Assembly: GCF_039503195.1 (NCBI RefSeq)
Contig: NZ_JBCJKP010000001.1
Coordinates: forward strand, 2,604,001 to 2,668,000
Direction of reading: 5' to 3'
DNA: 64,000 nt
Source: Streptomyces mirabilis
GTDB taxonomy: Bacteria > Actinomycetota > Actinomycetes > Streptomycetales > Streptomycetaceae
The stretch's first letter is position 1, and each line of letters opens with the position of its first letter. Positions 56,601 to 64,000 of the stretch are shown one piece after another. Made by a program: the position numbers and the translations under genes. The notes under the pieces were generated by a model. That model was not told the DNA's origin. It saw only the letters and a list, made by a program, of their open reading frames with translations, and searched no databases.

Positions 56601-58295
56601 ATGGGCACGGAGACCGCGCACGCGACGGCGCGACCCGTATACAGGAGGCGGCGACCGGGGCGGCTCGCCGTGGACTGGCTCACCACGACGGACCACAAGA
56701 AGATCGGCCACCTCTACCTGATCACGTCTTTCGCCTTCTTCCTCATCGGCGGTCTGATGGCGTTGGTGATGCGCGCCGAACTCGCCCGGCCCGGTCTGCA
56801 GATCGTGGACAACAACCAGTTCAACCAGTTGTTCACCCTGCACGGCACGATCATGCTGCTGCTGTTCGCCACCCCGACCTTCGCCGGGTTCGCCAACGAG
56901 ATCATGCCGCTGCAGATCGGCTCCCCGGACGTCGCCTTCCCCCGCCTGAACATGCTGTCGTACTGGTTCTTCCTCTTCGGCGGCCTGATCGTCCTCAGCT
57001 CGCTCATGGTGCCCGACGGGCCCGCCTCCTTCGGCTGGTTCGCCTATGCCCCGCTCAACAGCCTGGAGCGCTCGCCGAACATCGGCGCCGACATGTGGAT
57101 CATGGGCCTGGCGCTGACGGGCTTCGGCACGATCCTCGGCGCGGTGAACTTCATCACGACCATCGTCGGGATGCGGGCCCCCGGCATGACGATGTTCCGG
57201 CTGCCGATCTTCACCTGGAACATCCTCTTCACCTCGATCCTCGTCCTCTTCGCGTTCCCGGTGCTCGCGGCGGCGCTGCTGGTCCTGGAGGCGGACCGGC
57301 GCTTCGGTTCGGTGGTGTTCGAGGCGGCCAACGGCGGCGCGCTGCTGTGGCAGCACCTGTTCTGGTTCTTCGGGCATCCCGAGGTCTACATCATCGCGTT
57401 GCCGTTCTTCGGGATCATCACGGAGATCCTGCCGGTCTTCAGCAGGAAACCGGTCTTCGGTTATCTGACGCTGGTCGCCGCGACGATGGCCATCACCGGT
57501 CTGTCGATCGTGGTGTGGGCGCACCACATGTTCGCGACGGGCGCGGTGCTGCTGCCGTTCTTCTCCTTCATGTCGTTCATGATCGCGGTGCCCACGGGGG
57601 TGAAGTTCTTCAACTGGAGCGGGACGATGATCAAGGGCTCGCTCTCCTTCGAGACGCCCATGCTGTGGGCCATCGGTTTCCTGGTGTCGTTCCTGTTCGG
57701 CGGTCTGACCGGAGTGATCCTGGCCTCGCCGCCGATGGACTTCGAGGTCACCGACTCGTACTTCGTGGTCGCGCACTTCCACTACGTCGTTTTCGGCACC
57801 GTCGTCTTCGCGACTTTCGGCGGCTTCTACTTCTGGTGGCCCAAGTTCACCGGCAAGATGCTCGACGAACGGCTCGGCAAGATCCATTTCTGGACGCTCT
57901 TCGTCGGCTTCCACACGACGTTCCTGGTGCAGCACTGGCTGGGTGCCGAGGGCATGCCGCGCCGGTACGCGGACTATCTGGCCGCCGACGGCTTCACGGC
58001 GCTCAACACCGTCTCGACGATCGGCGCGTTCCTGCTGGGCATGTCGACGCTGCCGTTCCTCTACAACGTCTGGAAGACGTCCCGGTACGGCACGAAGGTC
58101 GAGGTGGACGACCCCTGGGGCTTCGGCCGCTCCCTGGAGTGGGCGACCTCGTGTCCGCCGCCCCGGCACAACTTCGTCACGCTGCCCCGGATCCGCTCCG
58201 AGAGCCCCGCGTTCGACCTGCACCATCCCCAGTACGGGGCGGTCCCCCAGGAGAGCGCTCCAGCGCCCGGGACAGCCGGTCCCGCGCCGTCCTGA
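56601..58295 (+). CDS. ctaD: Cytochrome c oxidase subunit I (orphan ctaD paralogue)
   Basis: A 564-residue heme-copper oxidase subunit I with 12 helices. The low-spin heme His is in [15 protein letters not shown]. The CuB His and cross-linked Tyr are in [15 protein letters not shown], the CuB His pair is in VWAHHMF, and the heme ligands are in [11 protein letters not shown]. The N-terminus contains [17 protein letters not shown]- and D-channel residues appear present ([19 protein letters not shown]). No ctaC, ctaE or qcr genes are nearby, so this is a stand-alone copy that may replace the main subunit in certain conditions. AAGGGG precedes the ATG at 56601. The 3' end overlaps the convergent WYL gene by 119 bp. 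Confidence 0.93.
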   Translation: MGTETAHATARPVYRRRRPGRLAVDWLTTTDHKKIGHLYLITSFAFFLIGGLMALVMRAELARPGLQIVDNNQFNQLFTLHGTIMLLLFATPTFAGFANEIMPLQIGSPDVAFPRLNMLSYWFFLFGGLIVLSSLMVPDGPASFGWFAYAPLNSLERSPNIGADMWIMGLALTGFGTILGAVNFITTIVGMRAPGMTMFRLPIFTWNILFTSILVLFAFPVLAAALLVLEADRRFGSVVFEAANGGALLWQHLFWFFGHPEVYIIALPFFGIITEILPVFSRKPVFGYLTLVAATMAITGLSIVVWAHHMFATGAVLLPFFSFMSFMIAVPTGVKFFNWSGTMIKGSLSFETPMLWAIGFLVSFLFGGLTGVILASPPMDFEVTDSYFVVAHFHYVVFGTVVFATFGGFYFWWPKFTGKMLDERLGKIHFWTLFVGFHTTFLVQHWLGAEGMPRRYADYLAADGFTALNTVSTIGAFLLGMSTLPFLYNVWKTSRYGTKVEVDDPWGFGRSLEWATSCPPPRHNFVTLPRIRSESPAFDLHHPQYGAVPQESAPAPGTAGPAPS

Positions 58296-59214
58296 TCGCG
58301 TCGGTGAGGTCGACCGGCTCCAGGACCTCGAACTCGAAGCCCATCAGCATCACGTGAATCACCATCACGTCGAGGCCGGCGGCGCCGGTGCGCAGGACGC
58401 AGCTGTCCTCCCCGGAGGCTTCCAGCGTTCCCGCCGAGGGGGAGATCCGCTCGGCCGCCTCTGCCAGGGGCACGAAGAGCCGGACGACCGCCCGCGAGGC
58501 GTACGCGCGCGTGGAGACCCCTTGGGAGACGTACGCCGCCAGGTCCTCGGCCGGTGGCGTACGGGGGGTGAAGCGGGGTCCGTGCGGAGGCGTGGGGGTG
58601 ATGCGGTCGGCCCGGAACGTGCGCCAGTCGTCGCGGTCGACGTCCCAGGCGACCAGGTACCAGCGGCGTTCGGTGCACACCAGGCGGTGCGGTTCGACGT
58701 TCCGGCGGGTCGGGGAGCCGCCGTGGTCGCGGTACTCGAAGCGCAGCCGCTCACCGTCGCGGCAGGCGTTGGCGAGTTCCGTGAGCACGCCCGGGTCCAC
58801 GGCGGAGGGCTGGGGGCCGCGCAGCATCGGCACGGTGAAGGCGTTGAGGGCGCTCACACGGCGGCGCAGTCGGCTCGGCAGCACCTGTTCGAGCTTGGCG
58901 AGAGCGCGTACGGAGGTCTCGCCGATCCCCTCGATGCCCTGCCCGGCGGCCGTGCGCAGCCCGACCGCGACGGCCACCGCCTCGTCGTCGTCCAGCAGCA
59001 GCGGCGGCAGCTCGGCTCCCGCGCCGAGCTGGTAGCCGCCCCCCGTGCCCGGGCTGGCGTTGACGGGATAGCCCAGCTCGCGCAGCCGGTCCACATCGCG
59101 GCGGATCGTGCGGGACGTGACGCCCAGACGGTCCGCCAGATCGGCCCCGGACCATTCGCGGTGGGCCTGCAGCAGTGAGAGCAACCGCAGCAGCCGTGCC
59201 GATGTCTCCAACAT
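58177..59214 (-). CDS. WYL-domain transcriptional regulator (YafY/DeoR-like)
   Basis: A 345-residue regulator. The HTH (residues 1-55: [40 protein letters not shown]) is followed by [19 protein letters not shown] and the WYL domain. The WYL domain has [39 protein letters not shown] and DRI; WYL domains sense nucleic acids or metabolites. A C-terminal WCX-like extension ([20 protein letters not shown]) completes it. ATG at 59214 is the best start though the ribosome site is weak. The last 39 codons overlap ctaD antisense and are Arg/Gly-rich, so the original stop may have been earlier. Confidence 0.9.
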   Translation of the reverse strand: MLETSARLLRLLSLLQAHREWSGADLADRLGVTSRTIRRDVDRLRELGYPVNASPGTGGGYQLGAGAELPPLLLDDDEAVAVAVGLRTAAGQGIEGIGETSVRALAKLEQVLPSRLRRRVSALNAFTVPMLRGPQPSAVDPGVLTELANACRDGERLRFEYRDHGGSPTRRNVEPHRLVCTERRWYLVAWDVDRDDWRTFRADRITPTPPHGPRFTPRTPPAEDLAAYVSQGVSTRAYASRAVVRLFVPLAEAAERISPSAGTLEASGEDSCVLRTGAAGLDVMVIHVMLMGFEFEVLEPVDLTDAIRTARDRLSRALERSPGGPPRTGDGAGRTRGSRSGSGAA

Positions 59215-59281
59215 GCCGTCGAGTCTGCCAGTCCTTGCGGACAACCAGGGTCCGCAAGGTGCTCCCGGGCGCCTGGCACGG

Positions 59282-60111
59282 TCAGGCGGCCGCGGTGACC
59301 GTCACGGACAGATCGTTGTCCCGCGTGTAGGAGGGCCCGGCCTCCACCGGGCCGTGCAGGGTCTTCACCGGCACCCTGGGGTGGATGAGGAAGGGGCGCT
59401 TGTCGGCGATGGCGTCGAGCAGTCGCGCGATCCGTACCCGGGGTCCGCCCTCCCCCGCCGGGCGCAGCCACAGGTCCCAGACGCCGGGCCGCAGGGCGCC
59501 GTATGCCACCGTGAAGCCGAACTCCGCCTGTTCCACGGCCACGTCCGCGCGGATCGGCGGACCGGCCGCGTCCCGGTGGCAGACCTCGGCGTACGCGTCC
59601 GGCGCGAGGGGAATGCCGTACACCCGGCCTCGTACGCCCAGTCCCCGCTCCCCCGGTACAGCTCGACGGCCTCCGCGTGCGGGGCCCGCAGCCAGCTGCG
59701 CACGGAGAGGTGGCCGTGCCGGGTCGCGTACGGGATGCGGACGGCGACATGGCCGAGGGAGCCGCTGGGGACCCGGGCGACGAGCGAGCGCAGGTCGTTG
59801 ACGCCCGGGGCCAGCCGTCGCGGCTCGCCTCCCGCGACCTGGGCGTAGGCGTCCCAGCGGCCCTCGGGCAGGGCGACGCCGCTGGGCAGCGCGGCGCGCA
59901 GCTGGCCGTCCCCCGTGGGGGTCAGCGGCAGGCTGACCTCCTCGTGGCCCTCGCGGCGGCGCAGCACCAGGAGCGCGGCGCCCGGCTCGCCGGTCTCGGT
60001 GACGTCGAAGGTCAGTCCGCCCGCGGAGTCGGCGATGCAGTCGGCGCACGGGGGCACGGCGGCGTCCGGGTCGGCGCGGTGCCGAGCGGTCCTCGGGACC
60101 GGCGTCATCAT
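59282..60111 (-). pseudogene. Uncharacterised protein with an apparent single-base frameshift
   Basis: Starting at MMTPVPRTARHRA (60111, AAAGGG upstream), the frame runs through PYATRHGHLSVRSWLRAPH to SGDWAYEAG. It is then out of phase at the GGG run (complement of 59623-59625). The remainder, VYGIPLAPDAYAEVCHRDAA to YTRDNDLSVTVTAAA, continues in another frame. One extra G joins them as EAGVYGIPLAP, giving about 276 residues. The N- and C-terminal parts share a Y-[AT]-R-x2-x-LSV motif, suggesting an internal duplication with beta-rich domains. A CADC near the N-terminus could bind metal. I cannot name the family. It follows the binding-protein gene of the ABC locus on the same strand. Confidence 0.7.
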
Positions 60112-60245
60112 GCGAGCGCCCTTTCGTGCGGGGCGGCACCGCCGGGTCCTCCGTCGGATCCGGCTCCTGTCGGGATAGACCCCGGGCCCGGGTGAATGGT
60201 TGCTTCTCATGTGCACATCAGGGCGCGCAGGACAGCCGAGGCACG

Positions 60246-61550
60246 TCAGGGCTCGTACGACAGTTGCGGCACCTCGAAGCAGTCGCTGTTCATGTCGCCC
60301 TGGGAGACCCAGCCCCTGCCGTCCTCCCAGCGGGCCACCGAGACGCAGGTCCGGCGGGTCTTCGGAGGCGCGGGCAGGCGCTCGGAGGAGACGGGGATCA
60401 GCAGGCCGTCGGCGGTGTACGGGGCGCCGCGGTTCATGAAGCGGTCGACACACGCGCGTGTGACGCCCGTTTTCGCGCAGGACTTCGCGGCGTCCGTGAA
60501 CCACATCGCGGCCGCCCAGCCCTCCAGCTGCCACTGGGAGTGCGTCGGCAGGCCCTTGGTGGCGTCCCGGAACGCGCGGACGGCGGCGTCGGAGGTGTCC
60601 TCGTAGTTCCTGCTGGATCCGGTCGCCCACAGGGCGTTGCGGCAGCGCGGGGCGTCCTTGTAGTCCTCGGGGACGGTGGAGGTCCAGTTCTGCACGTTGG
60701 TGACCTTGGCGATGACCTCGGCGCCGACGTCGTCCATCGCCTTGCACAGCTGGGCGTTGCCGTGCGTGTCGAGGGCGTCGAAGACGAGGTCGGCGCCCTG
60801 GTCCTTCAGATCGGCCGCGGCGGCGCGGAAGTTGGGCAGCGCGAAGTCGACCTGTTCGGTGACCACCTGGTAGCCCTCGGCCTTCAGACCCCGGGTGACG
60901 AGCCGGGCGTACGCGGCCGACGCGGACTGGTTGTAGGAGATCACGGCGGCCGTACGGGCGCCCTGGACGCGCTTGAAGTAGCGGTAGACCTCCGTGCCGC
61001 CGTACAGCTTCCCGCCCCAGCCAGGTGTTCCCTCGCGGGGCGCGAGGCTGCCGTAGACCCCGTAGAGGTGCGGATAGGTGTCGTAGGCCGCGCCGATGGG
61101 CTGTCCGCCGATGTCGGGTACTCCGGCGGCGGACACGCGGGAGGCGCCCGCGTAGTCGAGGGCGGTGGTGGCGACGAGGGCGACGACCTTGTCCTCGTCG
61201 ATGAGCCGGTGCACGCACGCGTTGTCGCCCACGCCGCTGCCGCCGTCGTCGCAGGTGCGCACCTCGACCGGGCGGCCGCCGATGCCCCCGCGCGCGTTGA
61301 GGCGGTCGAAGTAGGCCTTGGCCCCGTCGCGGGGGCCGGTGAAGGCGGAGCCACCGACGGGGCTGGTGGCGCTGGTGACGATGCCGACGCGCAGCGGGGC
61401 GGTGTTCTGCGGGGCGGGCGTGGTCCGGTGCTCGAAGTCGCTCTCGGGCAGGCGGCTGCCGCAGGCCGCCGTGCCCAGGACGAGCGCCGCGCCCAGCAGG
61501 AACGGCAGGCCGGCGGCGAGGACTCCTTCGCGAACTCCCCCGGGGCGCAC
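60246..61550 (-). CDS. Branched-chain-amino-acid-type ABC transporter substrate-binding lipoprotein
   Basis: A 434-residue type 1 periplasmic binding protein. The signal peptide ends in lipobox GTAAC (VLAAGLPFLLGAALVLGTAAC). The domain shows LRVGIVTSATSPVGGSAFTGP, KAYFDRLNARGGIGGRPVEV, TCDDGGSGVGDNACVHRLID, VVALVATTALDYAGAS and YRYFKRVQGARTAAVISYNQ. The ligand may not be an amino acid; related proteins bind amides, urea or aromatics. The GTG start at 61550 lies 7 bp after the stop of the small lipoprotein gene, so these are one operon. The permease is on the opposite strand at 62725-64000. Confidence 0.88.
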   Translation of the reverse strand: MRPGGVREGVLAAGLPFLLGAALVLGTAACGSRLPESDFEHRTTPAPQNTAPLRVGIVTSATSPVGGSAFTGPRDGAKAYFDRLNARGGIGGRPVEVRTCDDGGSGVGDNACVHRLIDEDKVVALVATTALDYAGASRVSAAGVPDIGGQPIGAAYDTYPHLYGVYGSLAPREGTPGWGGKLYGGTEVYRYFKRVQGARTAAVISYNQSASAAYARLVTRGLKAEGYQVVTEQVDFALPNFRAAAADLKDQGADLVFDALDTHGNAQLCKAMDDVGAEVIAKVTNVQNWTSTVPEDYKDAPRCRNALWATGSSRNYEDTSDAAVRAFRDATKGLPTHSQWQLEGWAAAMWFTDAAKSCAKTGVTRACVDRFMNRGAPYTADGLLIPVSSERLPAPPKTRRTCVSVARWEDGRGWVSQGDMNSDCFEVPQLSYEP

Positions 61551-61556
61551 GGCGGG

Positions 61557-62099
61557 TCAGCAGCCGGTCGGGGTCGCGGATCCGTCGCCGCTCAGCGCGA
61601 CCAGGGCGCAGAGGGTGTTGTCGGAGACCTTCCAGGTGCCGTTCTCGTAGACGGCCGTCCCGGAGGCGTTCGGCAGGGCGGTCGCGCCCTTCAGGGTCAG
61701 CGCGTACGTCACCTCGGCCACGGCGGGCGCGGTGAACACGACCTTCTGGACCTGGGCCGCGACCTGCTGACCACGCTTGTCGCCGCTGAAGCCCTGGACG
61801 ACCGCGGTCATCCTGTCGCCGTTCTCCAGGTAGTTCAGTTTGTCCTTGACGGGCACGGACGGGGAGAAGAACTTCTCCCAGTTCCGCCTGACCTGGTTCT
61901 CGGCCGCCGCCGGGTCGTCCGGGCCGGTCGGGCTGGCCGACGCGCTGCTGGGCCGCTCCAAGGTGGGGGTGGGCGGAGGGGTGGAACTCCCGCCGCCGCT
62001 GCTGTCGCCGCACGCCGTGAGGGCCCCGGCGAGGACGAGCGCGACGAGCGCCGCCACCCCCCGGCCGTTGTCCCGCCTGAGGTCGCTCCCGAGAACCAT
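61557..62099 (-). CDS. Small lipoprotein, MTB12-like
   Basis: A 180-residue lipoprotein. The lipobox LTAC (VAALVALVLAGALTAC) is followed by a Ser/Pro/Thr spacer and a compact domain. This domain has NQVRRNWEKFFSPSVPVKDK, LNYLENGDRMTAVVQGFS, AAQVQKVVFTAPAVAEVTYA and WKVSDNTLCALVALSGDG, resembling the mycobacterial low-molecular-weight antigen MTB12 fold. Two Cys (LCAL and final GC) may form a disulfide. It precedes the binding-protein gene with a 6-bp gap, so it may act with the transporter, for example in binding or cell-wall placement. The function is unknown. Confidence 0.82.
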   Translation of the reverse strand: MVLGSDLRRDNGRGVAALVALVLAGALTACGDSSGGGSSTPPPTPTLERPSSASASPTGPDDPAAAENQVRRNWEKFFSPSVPVKDKLNYLENGDRMTAVVQGFSGDKRGQQVAAQVQKVVFTAPAVAEVTYALTLKGATALPNASGTAVYENGTWKVSDNTLCALVALSGDGSATPTGC

Positions 62100-62175
62100 G
62101 CTGGCTCACCACCGGGTGTCGGTCCGGGCCGACCGCGCCCGGAGCTTTCAGGGTCAGCTTCCAGAAGGCATAGTG

Positions 62176-62195
62176 CAAGTCCATTGGCGGACTTG
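62176..62195. promoter_or_regulatory. Operator-like inverted repeat in the divergent promoter of the ABC locus
   Basis: CAAGTCC-N6-GGACTTG (62176-62195) has perfect 7-bp arms. It lies between the divergent lipoprotein and membrane-protein genes, next to a CATAGT -10-like hexamer at 62169-62174. Confidence 0.45.
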
Positions 62196-62230
62196 GAAGA
62201 CAGACAGACACACGACGTCCGGGAGCCAGG

Positions 62231-62725
62231 ATGCGGACATCTCGACTGCGGACCGTGCACCCCGTCCTGTGGGCCGGCTGCGCCGCCCTCGCCGCCGGGG
62301 CGGTGTTGTGCGTCATCGGCTGGTACGGCGTCTCGGGCGAGCGGTACGCGGAACGGCAGTTGCCCTTCCTGGCGTCGTGCACGGTTCCCGGGGCCGCGTT
62401 GATCGTCGCGGGCGCGGTGCTGCTCACGCACGGCAGGAGCGCCCTGGCGGCGGCGCGTGTCGAGGAGTTGTACGGGCTGCTGGTGGCGGCCGAGCCCACC
62501 GACGCGGAGCGGTCCGAACAGGCCGCCGTGGCGCCGCTCGCCGTCAGCGGGGAGCTGCTGATGGTCCCCGGGGGCACGCTGTGGCACCGCGCGGACTGCC
62601 CGCTGGTCGCGGGGAAGCCCTCCGCCGTGCCGGTGGACTCGCGGGTGCTGGCGAGCGGGGAGTTGGGCCCGTGCCCGATCTGTGAGCCGCCCGCGGCCGA
62701 GCGGTCGCCCGCGCTGGAGCGGTGA
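62231..62725 (+). CDS. Two-helix membrane protein with a conserved cytoplasmic domain
   Basis: A 164-residue protein. Two transmembrane helices (VLWAGCAALAAGAVLCVIGW and CTVPGAALIVAGAVLLTHG) are followed by a 90-residue cytoplasmic domain containing MVPGGTLWHRADCPLVAGKP, then LGPCPICEPP. H-x3-C and C-x2-C in this segment (HRADC and CPIC) could bind zinc. GGGAG precedes the ATG, and the stop overlaps the permease ATG (TGATG). It is therefore coupled to the Liv-type permease and probably assists it. I do not recognise the family. Confidence 0.75.
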   Translation: MRTSRLRTVHPVLWAGCAALAAGAVLCVIGWYGVSGERYAERQLPFLASCTVPGAALIVAGAVLLTHGRSALAAARVEELYGLLVAAEPTDAERSEQAAVAPLAVSGELLMVPGGTLWHRADCPLVAGKPSAVPVDSRVLASGELGPCPICEPPAAERSPALER

Positions 62726-64000
62726 TGAGCGGTTCCCTGACGTACGACCTCACGCTGGCCGGGCTCTCGGTCGGCGGCGCGGCGGCGCTCACCGGGATCG
62801 GGTTGGTCGTCACCCACCGGGCGACCGGGGTGCTGAACTTCGCGCACGGCGCGATCGCGATGGTGTGCGCCTATCTGCTGCGGCAGTTCACGGTGGTGTG
62901 GGGCTGGCCGCTCGCGCTCGGTGCCGCGGTGACGCTGCTGTTGGTGGCCCCCGCGATCGGCGTGGCGCTGGAACGGTTCGTCTTCCGCCCCCTGTCCGTC
63001 CTCGGCGGCGACCCGGCGCAGACGCTGGTCGCGTCTCTCGGCGTCTTCGTGCTGCTGGTCGGCGGGGCCGCGTTGGTGTGGGGCACCGGGGCGCGCGCGG
63101 ACGCGCCGACGCTGGTTTCGGCGGACCCGTGGGGACAGTTGGCGGTCGCCGTCGCACTGGCGGTCGGAGTGGGGGGCGTGACGCGCTGGACGCGCTTCGG
63201 CACGGAGCTGCGGGCCGTGGTCGACGACCGCTCGCTCGCCGTGCTCGGCGGCATCGACGCGGACCGGGTGGCCGCCGCGGGCTGGGCGTTCGGCTCCTTC
63301 ACGGCGGGCCTGACGGGCGTGCTCCTGGCGCCGTACGTACGACTCGATCCGTACGGCATGCCGTTGCTCGTCATGGAGGTGATGGCGGTGGCCGTCGCCG
63401 CCCGGATGCGCAGCCTGCCGGTGGCCGTCGTGGTGGCGCTGGGTCTAGGGGTCGCGCAGAGTCAGCTGACGCGGCTGCATCCGGCGGGCTGGGCGCAGCC
63501 ACTGCTCCAGGCTGTGGGCGCGAACCTGTTCGTGGTGGCCCTGTTGGTCGCGGCGCTCGTCCTGCCGGGGATCGGCGACCGGGACGCCCTGCCACGCACG
63601 GCGACGGCCCGGGTGGCGACGCCCCCGGGCGCGTGGATCGTCGCGGTCGTGCTGTTCCTGCTGCCGCTCGGCCTCGCGGGCTCGGACCTGCACACGTCGG
63701 TGCAGGTGCCCGCGCTGGGTGTGGTGCTCCTGTCCCTGGTCGTGGTGACCGGCCGCGGCGGTCAGATCTCCCTCGGGCAGGCGGCGTACGCGGGTCTGGG
63801 CGCCCTCTTCACCGCGCTGCTGGCCGCCGGCCGCTTCCCCGGCCTGCCCCGTCTGCCCGAACTGGCCGCGCTGGCGGTGGCGGTGGTGCTGGTCGCCCCG
63901 CTCGGCGTCCTGACCGGCTGGCCGGCGATCGGCCGCCACGGCCTGGCGCTGGCCCTGGCGACGTTCGCCGTGGGGGTGGGCGTCAGCCGTTTCGTCTTCG
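62725..64000 (+). CDS. Branched-chain-amino-acid-type ABC permease, LivH-LivM fusion (3' end outside window)
   Basis: At least 425 residues, open to the window end. The first 285 residues form a LivH-like permease (GLVVTHRATGVLNFAHGAIAM, then EVMAVAVAARM and GIGDRDALPR). From about residue 300 a LivM-like domain begins (TGRGGQISLGQAAYAGLGAL, with conserved GQISLGQAAY). This fused arrangement of two permeases in one chain occurs in actinobacteria. The ATG overlaps the upstream stop. The matching binding protein is encoded divergently; ATPase genes would lie beyond the edge. Confidence 0.88.
   Translation, partial: MSGSLTYDLTLAGLSVGGAAALTGIGLVVTHRATGVLNFAHGAIAMVCAYLLRQFTVVWGWPLALGAAVTLLLVAPAIGVALERFVFRPLSVLGGDPAQTLVASLGVFVLLVGGAALVWGTGARADAPTLVSADPWGQLAVAVALAVGVGGVTRWTRFGTELRAVVDDRSLAVLGGIDADRVAAAGWAFGSFTAGLTGVLLAPYVRLDPYGMPLLVMEVMAVAVAARMRSLPVAVVVALGLGVAQSQLTRLHPAGWAQPLLQAVGANLFVVALLVAALVLPGIGDRDALPRTATARVATPPGAWIVAVVLFLLPLGLAGSDLHTSVQVPALGVVLLSLVVVTGRGGQISLGQAAYAGLGALFTALLAAGRFPGLPRLPELAALAVAVVLVAPLGVLTGWPAIGRHGLALALATFAVGVGVSRFVF

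Noticed and set aside
59365..62847. 1160-residue minus-strand ORF spanning the ABC locus
   Set aside because: Only its last part (from 60111) is real coding sequence; the rest is an off-frame reading of two lipoprotein genes.
1..64000. CRISPR arrays, insertion sequences, integrases or attachment sites
   Set aside because: I looked for regularly spaced repeats, transposase motifs and tRNA-flanked repeats and saw none; the tandem repeats present are short and mostly intragenic.

Overview
The window is chromosomal DNA from an actinomycete, almost certainly a Streptomyces species. It has very high G+C with G/C-rich third codon positions, GTG and TTG starts, many ATGA/GTGA stop-start overlaps, and typical Streptomyces families (DnaE2, SepF-like SflA, class E sortase substrates, streptogrisin-type proteases, secreted SGNH lipase, DUF4331/SigK). 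I saw no rRNA, tRNA, IS element, prophage or CRISPR array. Assignments come from reading motifs and from memory of families; nothing was searched.

Layout. 1-654: tail of a probable type ISP restriction-modification protein. 682-3207: TetR regulator divergent from a DrrAB-type ABC exporter, with two operator-like palindromes between them. 3455-3724: small conserved protein. 3840-10770: SigK-type ECF sigma factor and RskA-type zinc anti-sigma factor, divergent from a DUF4331 protein, a TPR membrane protein and a His-rich NicO-type metal transporter; matching SigK-like promoters face both ways. 10855-13324: Ser/Thr kinase and SGNH lipase. 13725-22697: polysaccharide cluster (two GT2 enzymes, a deacetylase, a 1287-residue flippase/glycosyltransferase fusion, a GH39-like hydrolase).

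22856-31388: AAA ATPase, DUF72, YtrA-type GntR, acetyltransferases, DUF402, a methyltransferase, a 44-residue protein, a cell-wall-anchored AA10 monooxygenase, a secreted lipase, and a MarR/cupin pair with operators. 31406-35961: SOS-type mutagenesis pair dnaE2 plus an ImuB-like Y-family protein, with LexA-like boxes upstream. 36153-39509: two streptogrisin-like proteases flanking a slipin.

39822-47898: the most coherent accessory system. A six-gene minus-strand operon (amino-acid-type ABC permease, FAD/NAD(P) protein, ABC ATPase, two flavin monooxygenases, DUF1684) diverges from its solute-binding lipoprotein, which is preceded by a 23-codon leader peptide ending in Cys. I read it as uptake and oxidative breakdown of an organosulfur, probably alkylated-cysteine-like, compound under cysteine attenuation.

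48013-56186: Cys-rich DUF5685 protein, SflA, acyl-CoA dehydrogenase, MFS exporter, PIG-V-like mannosyltransferase, PAP2 phosphatase, I78 inhibitor. 56601-64000: orphan cytochrome oxidase subunit I, WYL regulator, and a branched-chain-amino-acid-type ABC locus running off the right edge.

Two genes (15381-16396 and 59282-60111) carry single-base frameshifts, each repaired by one G in a G-run; assembly error is as likely as real decay.
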